Below, one piece after another: positions 1-12,300 of a DNA stretch of 45,000 nt. Every line of letters begins with the position of its first letter. The first letter of the stretch is position 1. This stretch comes from Symbiodinium natans. Taxonomy: Eukaryota; Sar; Dinophyceae; Suessiales; Symbiodiniaceae. The stretch lies in NCBI GenBank assembly GCA_905221605.1, contig CAJNDS010000890.1, forward strand, positions 721,563-766,562, written 5' to 3'. A program made the position numbers and the translations under genes. The notes beneath the pieces were generated by a model. That model ran no database searches and was not told where the DNA came from. It was given only the letters and a program-made list of their open reading frames with translations.

Positions 1-58
1 TATTGAGGGAACCTCAACCCAAACAACATGGGAAAAAGGGCCTACTCTGGGCCCTCGC
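1..58. mobile_element. Family C right-end fragment
   Basis: GAGGGAACCTCAACCCAAAC and AAAAAGGGCCTACTCTGGGC match the right part of family C; the rest lies outside the window or is lost. Confidence 0.5.
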
Positions 59-63
59 CCTTC

Positions 64-268
64 GCCCTAAACCCTAAACCCTAAACCATAAACCCCAAAC
101 CCTAAACTCCAAACCCTAAACCCCCGAAACCCTAAACCCCCTAAACCCTAAACCCCCTAAACCCTAAACCCCCTAAACCCTAAACCCTAAACCCTAATCC
201 CTAAACCCTAAACCCTAAACCCTAAACCCTAAACCCTAAACCCTAAACCCCACACCCTAAACCCTAAA
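64..268 (+). repeat. Telomere-like array, CCCTAAA
   Basis: About 28 CCCTAAA units with some variants (CCCCTAAA, CCCCAAA). It flanks exon 36, with TTTAGGG units on the other side at 359-474. Confidence 0.95.
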
Positions 269-313
269 ACTCCGAAAGCCTTCGGGGTCTCAAGGGTCAA
301 GGGTTCAGAGCTC

Positions 314-352
314 CTCACGCTCCACCTCCTGCTCAAACTGCTCCTCCAACTC
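314..352 (-). CDS. WDR3: WDR3 exon 36 (last exon seen), acidic coil
   Basis: Reads [13 protein letters not shown], the glutamate-rich helix the family has between the second propeller and the Utp12 domain. Acceptor CCCAG|GAG; the donor is probably GAGCTC (GA type), or GCTCTG two bases later. The Utp12 domain must lie left of the window. Confidence 0.78.
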
Positions 353-3300
353 CTGGGCTTGAGGGGTTAGGGTTGAAGGGCTTAGGGGCTTAGGGTTTAA
401 GGTTTAGGGTTTAGGGCTTAGGTGTTAGGACTTTCGGGCTGAAGGTTTAGGATTTCAGGGTTTAGGGTTTAGGCTTACGTAGGGGATTTTGCGTTTTCGG
501 GACTTCGGGTTGAGGGTCTACAGAGTTCAGGCCCCTCAGCATACCTGGCACTTACAATTGTCTTACTCAATCGTAGACTAGCAGCAGTAATCGTTTGTCG
601 ATCGAACCGGTGTATTGGGTCTTACGGTAGTTACATGGTCCCTTTGTAGTGGCCTTTAAACGGGGACACCTTGTATACCAGTTCTACCCTTCAAAGCACA
701 AGGGCCCATACTTCAGCACCCCTGAAACGAAGCAAGGGACCACTTACTGGCCCAAAACCCAAGGAAATGAAAGTTGAAACTTTCAGAATAAACTACCTTA
801 CAAGAAGCCCAAAAGTTGAAAAGTTGGGTTTTGAGCCAGTAGGTAATTATTAAGGGATCATGTAACGACCCCTAGAGAGGGGGAGGCAGGCGGGGAAGTG
901 GTAGGGCAACCTGTGCCGACAGAACCCTCTTGGAAGCACCCCTTGGGCCCTTCCATGGACCCTAAAGTTGGAATTATGTAAAACGCCTGCCACCACAATC
1001 CCTTTTTAATAGGCCGTTAGCTTAAGAAGGGGATGATAGGCTTATATACGGGCTATGAAGTAGTCGCTTTTGTTTTCCGGCATCCCCCCCCCCCAAAAAA
1101 AAATGGCACCCAATCACATGTGTATATATATATATATATATACATGTATGGACACACACACACACACACGCACTCGGCAATACTTATGCATGAGGAACCA
1201 GACGCACGCTCACCAATCGCAAGTATGAATCTAAGCCCTCTCTCATGTAAGGGTATCTGGAGCAAGCTGCCGACCTGAGATTGTCCCAGACAAACTCAAG
1301 GGGGTTTAGGTTTAGGGTTTAGGGTTTAGGGTTTAGGGTTTAGGGTATAGGGTTTAGGGTTTAGGGCTTGTAAGGATTTAGGGCGGAACCTTTTATCCAG
1401 TCCTTGGCACGCTCCTCGGACAGGAACAGCTGCTCCTGTAAGTTATTGGGCCGAGTCTTATGCGGACAAAAAAGTTGGAAGACGTCACCCTGGGGTTCTA
1501 AGAGATTTATGCTCAGCTCAGAAGTAGCCTTCTTTGTGTGGGGAATCCGGGAATTTGCAGGTATCCAATATCGGCCCTTAAAGGGGAATGAAGGTTCCAA
1601 AAGCGACCTGAGTGCTTTTGGAGCTTCTCAAGCCTAAACTAACTCTTAACCGTCCTAGGCCCAAGAGTAGCCTAGGCTTAAAATGGTACCCTAAACCCTA
1701 AACCCTTGCACCGCCTCAACCCGACTCCCTCCATCTGAGGTTGGAACCGTAGGCCCTTAGTATGGCTCCTTACCCTTCTTTATAGGGATCTGAAGTATGG
1801 GCGCCTATTACTAGACCCAAGAGTCGCCTAGAAATAAAAAAGGGTACCCTTTTTGATTGAAGGGGCTGATTCAGGGCACCCAAACCCCAAGAAACGGGAG
1901 TAAGGGCCTAAATACGCTGGGTGCTAGATAGGGTTCTATAGCAAGGGACCCAAATTAAAGGCCCATACTTGCAGGGTACTTAACCTGCACTTAGAAGCCC
2001 GCGAAGTCCACGAAGTATTTGGAGGTTCATGGTCCTTGTTAACCAACCATCCACCTACAAGCCCATTAATTTCTCTAATATGGCAATAAGAACACTTATA
2101 AGTACAGTTATAGTTGGCTAATAAGTCTGAGTTGTGCCTTGAACCCTTTGAAAACTATTTATGAATAAGCACCATAGCAAGGAGGGAAGGGAAATTAACA
2201 ATTGTCCCAAAGCACAACCCAGAAGTACCATGAACCTCCAAGTAGGGGTTGTAAGTACCCAGTAAGGGGTCCAGGACCTTTAGGCTTTTTGAGGGGAGCT
2301 GTGCTTGGGCCAGGTTCAGATGTCTTGTGGGTCTAAATAAAAGTTAGGGTTTAGGGTTTAGGGTTTAGGGTTTAGGGTTTAGGGTTTAGGGTTTAGGGTT
2401 TAGGGTGTAGGGTTGAGGGCTTAGGAAAACCGTCTTCGGCAGAGCGAAAAGCCCTAAACAAACGCATGTCAACCACCGACATTGCGCCTGTGTCCGACGC
2501 CAAATCCGAATCTGCTTGTCCGAGCCGGCGGTGACGATGAATGCTGCATCCTGGTGGTTTGGGGTTTGGGGGTTTTAGGGTTTCGGGGCATAAAGGATTG
2601 TAGGGTTAGGGAGTTAGGGGTGTTCGGGCGGACAATGGTGGTAGACGCTTCTTACCTTTTCTTCAAAGGAAGTAATATTGATGTCAGGAAAACCCTAGTA
2701 CCACTGAAGGAAGGGTACATGCAAGAACAGAGCATTCCCAAGGACCCCCACGAGCCCAGAATTGGGCCTACCATGTGTTTAGGGTAGGGCGCCACGAGTT
2801 TAGGCCTACAACCCGCCCCCCCCGCCCCCCCCCTTTCCGAACAAAAATCATGACAAGGGACCATACATGACAGAATTGGCAGCTTGTTCGTTGATTCTTT
2901 CATTTTGGGCATTTCTTGGTGGTGCGGGTATTTAAGTTCTCTACTGCTCTGAGGCGGCAATACAATCGGCAACCCCAAACTTGAACTAGACGACCCAAGA
3001 CTGACCTAGGACTAAAATTGGTACCCTTTGTGGTTTGAAACTGAACCCGAAAAATGGGAATCAGGGCCTACTAAACCCTAATCCAAAACCCAAAACCCTA
3101 AACCCTAAGCCGCAGAGCCTGGCTCAAAGCCATCGCCAGAATCTCACAGGCGTGGCCGGAAAGAGCTGAAATCAGCTCGTAGGAGTCGCAGTCCCAGAGT
3201 TTCAGCCTCGGTTTGTGCGTTGCGCTCAAGAAATGTACTTGGGGTTTAGGGTTTAGGGTTTAGGGTTTAGGGTTTGGGGTTTGGGGTTTGGGGTTTGGGG

Positions 3301-6300
3301 TTTGGGGTTTGGGGTTTGGGGTTTGGGGTTTGGGGTTTAGGGTTTAGGACTTGGGGTATAAGCCTACGTACTGGTAGGACCTTTGGCTTACAAGGCTGAA
3401 AGCGGTTTTCAATCGTTGTACTTTGGGGCAATGTTGATGGTAGGAATCAGAACGCCCAATGTCGCTGAACGCCATACATCCGGATGGACATGCAGGATGC
3501 TTCTTCCCTAAACCCTAAACCCTAAACCCTAAACCCTAAACCCTAAACCCTCAACCCTCAACCCTAAACCCTAAACCTTGTTTTTTGATTCCCAAAGCCT
3601 CCTTCATGTCAAGGCTTCGCGTGCGAGCTTTCCCGAACTCCATCTCCCAGTCTAGAACTGAAGGAAGGCCCAGAGAGCCCAATACTTGGAGGTTCATGGG
3701 TAATATCCCCAAAACTATAATTACGCCTACTTAAGAACTACTTAGAGGACTTAGGGGGGCCTTGTAAGTGCAGTGATACTTGGGGTTACAAGTACCCTGA
3801 ACTTCCAACGCACCCTTTCAGCGAGCAAAGGCTCTTTCATTACAGAAGGGGCCCTAATGACATCTCAAGTCTTCTCTATAATGGGGTATTGGGCCATCAA
3901 CTTCACTATGCTGACGAAGGGAAGGATATGTCTACGTCACGCATCCTCGATGCTTTGAGCAGGGTTCTATACCTAAGCTAGGACGGAGATCGGAGATGAA
4001 CCCGGAACTCCAAACCCCAAACCCTAAAGCACTCAGCCTCCTCAACGAGCCAAGGAAACTGAGCGAAAGCTCTGCCAGCCTGACACAAGCACACAGGAAA
4101 GACCCCAGCACTAACTCAGTTAATTCAAGCCTAGGGTTGGGGTTTAAGGTTACCCTTGACCGCCTGAGCATCTATTGGCAAGCGGTCGTTTCCGAGCAGC
4201 TTGTGATCACGCCCGGCTGTTGCGAGGTAGTGCGTCCCCGGGAGGAACTTGACCTGCAGTTGCTGTGTTAAATCCAATGGGGTGTATATAAGATATCCCT
4301 GAAACCAAAAACCCTGAGCCTGAACTCTATACTGAAGCTTTGCCACCAATCAAAAGCTGATACTGTAACATTTAACGGCCTATTGGCATGTTAATACACA
4401 TCTGCATAACAACTTCTCCCTCTCCCTCTCTCTCTCGCTCTCTTTTCCGCTTCCTTTTCGTTGGTCTCTTCTTTTCTGTCTCTTTGTCTCTCTTTCTCTC
4501 TCTCACAGCCTCCCTCTGACTCTTTGACTATCTATCTCACGCACCCATCGCACTCGCACTCTCACTCCTTACTCTCGCTCTCGCTCTGGCTCTGTCCGGC
4601 TCCGGCTCTGGCTCTGGCTCTGGCTCTCGCTGATTCACTCCATCTAACTCGCTCGCTCTCGCTCTCTCTCTCTCTCGCTCTTTCTCTCTCTCTCTCTCTC
4701 TCGCTCTCGCTCTCGCTCTCACTCTCACTCCTCGCTTGCTCACTCATCCACCTCACTCACTCGCTCGCTCGCTCATCGACTCACTCACTCACTCTATCTA
4801 ACTCTTTCTCTTTTTTTCGCGTACATCCACATATTGTACAGGCATGTTTTAATCGACATGGTTCGCGCGTTCCTGCAACTAGCAGGGTCTCCCTTGTATC
4901 GCGCGTGGTCTAGATCTCCGTTGTGGACACTGAATCTTAAACCCGTAACCACCAACAGACCCTAACCCCGCAAGCACTAAACCCGGACATTTCTGCTGGA
5001 TGTTGCTGCCATGTGGGTGGTTGTCCAAGTTATGGTCACTTTTTGGATCCCTATTATAATACGGCACCCAATATTTAGGGTACCCCAAAAGGGATCATAA
5101 TTTTGACAACCACCCAAGTGTCACTCCAACAACGTCGTACCCTAAACCCTAAACTCGAAAAAGCCCCAACGGGCTTTGTTAACTCCTTTTGCGGGCGCTG
5201 CACTGCCAGCTTCGTAGGCGTACTGGTTCTTAGTAAGCAGTTTTGAGAACAAGGTACCATATATCAAAATCCCTCAAAGGGGTTTAGGGTTTAGGGTGTC
5301 GGGTTTGGGGTCTATGCAGGGGGACATGTCCGAAACGAATTCCCTCATTCCCTGCTGAGAACCAAGGACAAATACGAAGGGGAACCAGACGCTAACCTTG
5401 TACTTTCGGGAATACTTGGGCCTCAAAACACCTCCGATTTCGGCACTTTAAACCCCAGGTACATGATACTTGTTCGGTCGTGCGTCGAAAATGGGGGGGG
5501 GGGGGGGGCGGGGGGGGGGGGGGGGGCGGGGGCGGGGGGGGGGGGGGGGTAGGGGGGGGGCGGGGCGGGGCGGGGCGGGGGCGGGGCGGGGGCGAGACGG
5601 GGGCGGGGCGGGGGCGGGGCGGGGGCGGGGCGGGGGGGGCGGATGGGGTGGGGGAGGGGGCTTACGGCTTAGGGTTCAGGGTTCAAGATCACTTCCTGGA
5701 CTACTAAGACAACGTGGCCACGTCCGCCACACCCTAAACCCTCAACTCTTGTCAGCTTCTCGAGCTCTTTCGGCATGAATGTTAAGGGCTTATTGGCTTT
5801 GTTTTGCTTGGGGCTTTGGGAACCCTGAAGCCTTAGCCCTAAACCCTAAACCCTAAACCCTAAACCCTAAACCCTAAACCCTAAACCCTAAACCCTAAAC
5901 CCTAAACCCTAAACCCTAAACCCTAAACCCTAGAGGGGCGAAAGCAGTCCGGTGCACTAAAGCAAGTAGCCGTGTCTGCTCGTCCGCTTTGGAGAAAGAA
6001 TTTTGAAGCACGAACTTTTTGTTTTTTTGCTGTTAATCTAGATGCAATAACTATTGACTATCGTTTTTGACTATGACTTTTCCTCTTGGGGGGCCATCTA
6101 TTCCAACGCCGCGTCTCTGAACGCCACCCAGGAGCACTTCCCTAGGTCTCAAACCAGCCCAACATTTTAAAACAAGGCCTTGCGGCCCAAAAACCCGTTA
6201 CAACATGGCTTGGGAGCCCAAGAACCTCTTAACATAAGGTGTTTCGGCCCAAAACCCTAAACTAAGAGTCCTTGGAGCCTTAGTCGGGTTCTTTTTCATG

Positions 6301-9300
6301 TCGACTGAGCCCAAAAACCCTAAAATGAGAGTCCTTGGAGCCGTGGTAGGGTTCTTTGCATATCGACTGAGCTTTTTCTAGGCGGAATAGAGGCTCCCCT
6401 GGGGCCCGGAGGGCCTGAAAACCCCGAAAGGGGTTTAGGGTTTAGGGTTTAGGGTTTAGGGGTTAGGGTTTAGGGTTGAACCCTAACAAACCCTCCCTGG
6501 GACCCTCTCTAGACCCAGGAGTAACCTTGGAACAAAAAAGGGGATTGACAAGGGAACCCCAGCCGCCCACTCCGGGTCCTAGCTATTTACCTACGGTTTA
6601 AAAGTTAAGTACCCCTACTTAGTAGGTATAACCCTGAACACTGTAGGTAAATAGGGTCCCTGGTAAACCCTACACCCCAAACCCCAAACTCTAATCCCTA
6701 GACCCTAAACCGCAGCACCATGGACTGTGGCCGCAAACGACGGACAAGTCACGGAACAGCGTGCGGCTCAGGAAATCATGTAGTTCAATGAAACTCTAAT
6801 TCTTTACTGTCGGAAACAGGCTCAGCAAACAATAGTCCTAACCCTCAACCCTCAACCCTAAACCCTACACCCCAAACCCCAAACCCCAAACCCCAAACCC
6901 TAAACCCTAAACCCTAAACCCTAAACCCTAAACCCTAAACCCTAAACCCTAAACCCTAAACCCTAAACCCTAAACCCTAAACCCTAAACCCGAACCTGCG
7001 GAGTCATTTGGTTCCCCATCCCTCGAGCCTGCATCACGCTCTCGTCATGCGCCTTCAAGGACTTCAGGCAGTTTCCAAACTGGGTGCTCCAGAGCCTCCA
7101 GGAGTTCGCAGGAGTTTAGGGTTTGGTTTAGGGTTTCCTATCTAGGCTTTCGGGCTTCCACAAAATGCGGCAATCCACACATCTTCTTGTTTCGGCTGGG
7201 GTCGAGGCGCCCTGAAGAAGCTGAAAGAAATCAACTTCCGAGAGGGAGAGAGAGAGAGAGAGAGAGAAACGAAAAAAAGGACGGTGAAAGCGCTTAGGGG
7301 TTTCGGGGTTTAAGGTAGGGGTTTAAGGGTTTAGGGTTTAGGGTTAACAACGGACTTCCGACTGGTAGTTGGGCCTAAGGGTCTGCGGAAAAGCTTAGTT
7401 CAAAATGCACATCTGCAGTATGTTATTTGATAAGACCCGCTTCAAGCCAATAGGAAAGTAATGAAGTATCTTTAAGGCCCCTAGTTTTGGAGTTTGCCTA
7501 CGGCTACAAGCACACAAACAAAACCTACATTGAGGTCTAACGTCTGTACTATGTACATCATACCTACTTTGGGCTATTTGGAGCCTTAGGGGTTTCCTTC
7601 ATCCCTGTTCCCCTAGGAAGAAAAAAGGATCCTTTTTGCTTCATATATAAGAAAGCCCAGAACCCGAAAAGTAAAAAGGATCCCGAACACTGATCTAGTT
7701 TCGGACTCGAAGCATAGACCTCAGATCAGCCTCCAAACTCTAAACTCCCTGACGCTGGGTTTAGGGTTTAGGGGTCCTGCAGGTTTAGGGTTTAGGGGTC
7801 CTGGGGTTTAGGGTTTGGGGGTTCTGGGGGTGTCAGATACCCTGCCTTGCGCACTTGCACTCTAGGCGCTCTAGGGTTTACTTGTTTTTTGCCGCTTCGT
7901 CAAGGCGCAAGCAAAAAGCAAACGTCCCCAAGCAAGATTGGTTTGGGCGGGCGGGTGGGGGAGGGGCATCTGCAAGGTATGTGCAGCCCGGGGTGGGGGG
8001 GTAGCTGCCGAAACTCTGACCTACATCACAAAATCTCCCCCTAATATCTCAAGCCCTCTCACCACGCAAATGGAACCATACAAAACAGCAATTGAACATG
8101 CTGGGCCCTCCCTGGAGGCTTCTAATGTGGTTGCTTTGTTGCTTTTTGGGAATTTTGGGGTAGCATTGCAGTATGCTGCCCTCAAACGGTGCCACCCCGG
8201 AGCCTGTAGGTAGCTTATTCAAAGGTGCTATAGTGACACTGAGGTGAGCTTCCACCTCCCTGAAGCACGTCGGGGGCCTCACGTTCTTGTCCGCAGAGCC
8301 GGAAGCAATCCTCTTCGGGTACTTGGACACAAAACCCAAACTTTTAATCACTATTAAGGGGATTTACTGTGTAGGGTATCTTGAGGGATCACGGTACGTT
8401 AGTAAGCAGCACCCAAGTTGCCACCTATTGCAGAATCTAGCCATTCAAACTGCTTTCCTTGTTCTGAAGCATTATGTACAGCAACATCTTCCAATATCAT
8501 CAGTTCGTAGGAGACTTCCGGATGGGGAAGGAAGGAAATGGGTCTTGGTGGTGTTGTCGACTCCGCGTCTTAGCATTTTAAGCCTGTGTAACCTGGGACC
8601 CTCAGCTAAACCCTAAACCCTGAACCCTAAACCCTAAACCCCAGACCCCAAACCCTAAACCCTAAACCCAAGCAAAGAGGCATCTGGGAGTCGTCGGAGA
8701 CGTCCAACGCCATCACCGGCAAACGATGCCCGTACAAGGAAAGGTAGAACTTCAGCCTCAAAGATTCAAAGCCGCAATTGGGGTCCGAAACCCTAAACCC
8801 TAAACCCTAAACCCCAAACCCCAAGCCCCAAGCCCAAAACCCTAAACCCCAAGCACTGCGATGCCGGTTCAGGGTTCTCAAGGGGCCCAAGCTTTCCAAC
8901 ACACTTAGGGTCTCAGGGTTACATGGAAACCGTATACGGGACCTTAGACAAGGGGTTTAGGCTTTCGGATTTCGGGTTGAGGGTTTGGGGTTTAGGCTTT
9001 GTGGTTTAGGGTATCTTAGGGTTGTTGCGTGGTCCCTTACTATGGGCCCTTTCTTTGGGGAACCCCAAAAACAACCCTTTACATCCCCGATAGATCCCCC
9101 AAGGGCAGAGACTGCAGAACCTTTCAAAGAAGGTTGCATCCCTAAACCCTAAACCCTAAACCCTAAACATCTTAAGCGCTTATGCAACTTATCGTAGAAA
9201 CACCAAAAGGTTGCATCCCGAAAAGACAGTGGCCGATGTTGAACCCTAAACTCTAAGGGTAGCTACATGGTCCCTTCATATGGGCCCTTAAAAGGGGACC

Positions 9301-12300
9301 CTTTTTTGTTTACCCCATATATATATATGGTCACCCCCCCCCCCCTACGACAGACCCTGGAATTGCATTTCCAGTCTGTCCAGGAAGGGGGCGGAAGACC
9401 AACACTCCAAAATTCCGCGAGTTTCCAAAAATCCAGAAACCCAAAAAACCCAACCCAAGTTTCGGATTTTTGGAAACTCGAGCGGGAGCCTCAAAATCCA
9501 AAAATCGAGCAAAATCCTCGAGTTTCCAAAATTCCAAAAATCCAAAAATTCCAACCCAAGTTTCGGATTTTTGGAAACTCGAGCGGGAGCCTCAAAATCC
9601 AAAAATCGTGCAAATTCCTCGACTTTCCAAAATTCCAAAAATCCAAAAAATTCCAACCCAAGTTTCGGATTTTTGGAAACTCGAGCGGGAGCGTCAAAAT
9701 CCAAAAATCGTGCAAATTCCTCGAGTTTCCAAAATTCCAAACCTTGGGGTGATTTTTTTGGATTTTTGGAATTTTGGAAACTCGAGGAATTTGCTCGATT
9801 TTTGGATTTGGAGGCTCCCGCTCGAGTTTCCAAAATTCCAAAAATCCAAAAACTCCAACCCAAGTTTCGGATTTTTGGAAACTCGAACGGGAGCCTCAAA
9901 ATCCAAAAATCGAGCAAATTCCTCGAGTTTCCAAAATTCCAAACCTTGGGGGGTTTTTTTTTTGGAATTTTGGAAACTCGAGGAATTTGCTCGATTTTTG
10001 GATTTTGAGGCTCCCGTTCGAGTTTCCAAAAATCCTAAACTTGGGTTGGAGTTTTTGGATGTTTGGAATTTTGGAAACTCGAGCGGGAGCCTCCAAATCC
10101 AAAAATCGAGCAAATTCCTCGAGTTTCCAAAATTCCAAAAACCCAAAAATTTCAACCCAAGTTTCGGATTTTTGGAAACTCGAACGGGAGCCTCAAAATC
10201 CAAAAATCGAGCAAATTCCTCGAGTTTCCAAAATTCCAAACCTTGGGGTGGTTTTCTTTGGATTTTTGGAATTTTGGAAACTCGAGGAATTTGCTCGATT
10301 TTTGGATTTTGAGGCTCCCATTCGAGTTTCCAAAAATCCAAACCTTTGGGGTGGATTTTTGGATTTTTGGAATTTTGGAAACTGGAGTTTGGATAAGAAT
10401 TTTTCAGGGGTACTTATATGATTCCTTATTATGATTTAGGCTGCCTATTCAATTTTATAATACTCCTGTTCACTTTAATGGGGGTCCTTATTTAATGAAT
10501 AAGATTCCTAATCATTTTACTAGCATTCAAAGTGATTTTCAATAGGGTTCCTGTATTTGTTTTATGAGGTTCGTATTGAATTTTAAAGGATGCCTATTAA
10601 AGGGCTTTATTGGGTTTAAGATTGATTCCTATTCATTTTACTCAAATGCCAAGTAATTTGAATACGATTCTTAATCATTTTAATAGCATTCTTATTCCTA
10701 GTTAGTTTGAATAAAAGTTTTAATAAATTAGCCTAAGAATTTTAATAAGCATCATAACAAACTTTAAACATATTCCTATTAATGTCAATAGGCTTCTTGT
10801 TCATTTTCATAAGATGTCGTACAATTTCTAATTGGATTCCATTTGCTTTGACAAGCTTCCTATTCATGTAAAAAGGCTTCTGATTAATTAGAATAGGCTT
10901 CGTATTCATTTTAGCAGGGTTTCTCATTCATGTTGACAGGATTCCTAATAATGTTCATAGGATTCCTACTAGATTCCACAGTGCTCCGATTATGTTTTTA
11001 AATCCTGTTCCCTATTCATTTCACTTGGACTCGAAGTAATGTTATTGTAACTCTTATTAATTTTATTAGCACTCCTATTTATTAAAAGTTTTAATAGGGT
11101 TCATCATAGTTCTAACAGTACGACTCTTATTGTTTCAAGTTTTAAAGCGTCCATGTTACTTTTTTATAGAATTTTATTGGCTCCTCTTAATCTTTTAATA
11201 GGATTCATCTTCATGTTAGACGGATTCCTGTTACTCTTACAAGAATTCATAGATTCTTTTGTAGGGTTCCTATGAAATTTTAATAGCATTCCTATGAATT
11301 CAAAAGGGTTCCTATTCATTTCAATGGCCTTCCTATGATTCCTCTGAATTTAGGACTCCAAGAAAAATTAATAGGAGCCCTGTTAATTTAATAAGCTTCT
11401 ACGTATTTCAACCAGGTTCTTATTGATTGTACTAGGATTCTTACTAAGTTTTCACAAAAGACTCGTCTCAATTTCAATAGGGTTCTCCTTCATTTTAATG
11501 GGTTTCCTGTTGATTTAAATGGGATTCCTATTGAACTCATACGAACGCTATGAATCCTATTAAAATTAATAGGAACCCAAGTAAAACTAACAGCAATCTT
11601 CTTGAAATTAATAGCAATCCTCGATGTCCAGCAAATTGTTCAGGTCACTTCTGTTTGAGCACTCGCTCGAGCAATTCCTGACTGGATCAAATTATGTGAA
11701 TGAAGCTTTTTGAAATCAACGAAGTTAACGAAAGTGTTTGAAATCAATTACGGTAGACAAATCTGTGAAGTTGAGTAAATATTTAATGAATTAGTAAAAC
11801 CCTACCATGACCAAACTGGCAGGCCGATCTGTCGGACTTCAGGGAAGAGCATATGGTCCGTAGCCTTTTTTTCGCTTCCGGGGTCTGTCGTTGGGGGGGG
11901 GGGGTGAGCATATATATATATATATACATATATACCCCATACGACCCAAGGGCCCATACTTCGGAGCCCTTAAAAGGAGGTAAGGGACCAGATTAAGGGC
12001 CCATGAAACTACCCTTAGATAAACCCTAAATCCCAAACCCCAAACCCTAAACTAGGGTTTTCGGTTTTGGGCTTTAGGGTCTCGGGTTCAGGGTCAACGG
12101 TTCATCCGCCTCCCACTGTGGCCCTGGCGAATCTTCGAAGAGCACAACGATGGTATGGTTCAGCAAAGCCACGTTGATGTACTTTCCTCGACACGCAAGC
12201 CCCAAGCCCTAACCCCTAAACCCCAAGCCCCAACCCCTAAACCCTGAACCCTAGCTGCTTGACGGATGTTTAGGACTTGCCTTGGATTCACACGAATGCC

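Larger units (their letters stand above)
4254..7028. other. WDR3 intron 31: CT-rich and G-rich low complexity
   Basis: Contains a (CT)n-rich tract (4413-4812), a G-run tract (5491-5660), a 13-unit CCCTAAA array (5836-5930), another array at 6838-6990 and a family C copy (6508-6590). Islands at 5.7, 6.0-6.3 and 6.7-6.8 kb were not recognised as exons. Confidence 0.6.
9323..11927. mobile_element. 2.6-kb insertion with TIRs of (TA)n plus poly-C and ACGACAGACC
   Basis: Left end: (AT)n, GGTCACCCCC..., then ACGACAGACCCTGGA (to about 9361). Right end is the inverse: TCCGGGGTCTGTCGTTGGG..., GTGAGC, then (AT)n (from about 11878). The interior holds an inverted-repeat satellite (9400-10390) and an AT-rich degenerate repeat (10400-11640). 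No transposase frame was found, so a non-autonomous element is inferred. Confidence 0.6.
9253..12022. mobile_element. Family B element split by a 2.6-kb insertion
   Basis: Left half (9253-9322) starts CTAAGGGTAGCTACATGGTC and runs to TTTACCCC; right half (about 11928-12022) runs from TACCCCATACGACC through AAGGGCCCATACTTC to GAAACTACCCTTAG. Together they equal an intact family B element such as the one at 17412. The insert between them is flanked by TACCCCATA on both sides. Confidence 0.72.

Noticed and set aside
64-268. A true chromosome end
   Set aside because: Arrays are short, occur throughout in both orientations and lie between exons of a single gene, so the window is internal.
4461-4913. 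150-codon plus-strand frame rich in Ser and Leu
   Set aside because: Translation of a CT-rich microsatellite; no conserved non-repetitive part.
9470-10434. Open frames of up to 280 codons on both strands
   Set aside because: They follow from the about 101-bp inverted-repeat satellite; the peptide is a repeat of the same words in every frame and on both strands.
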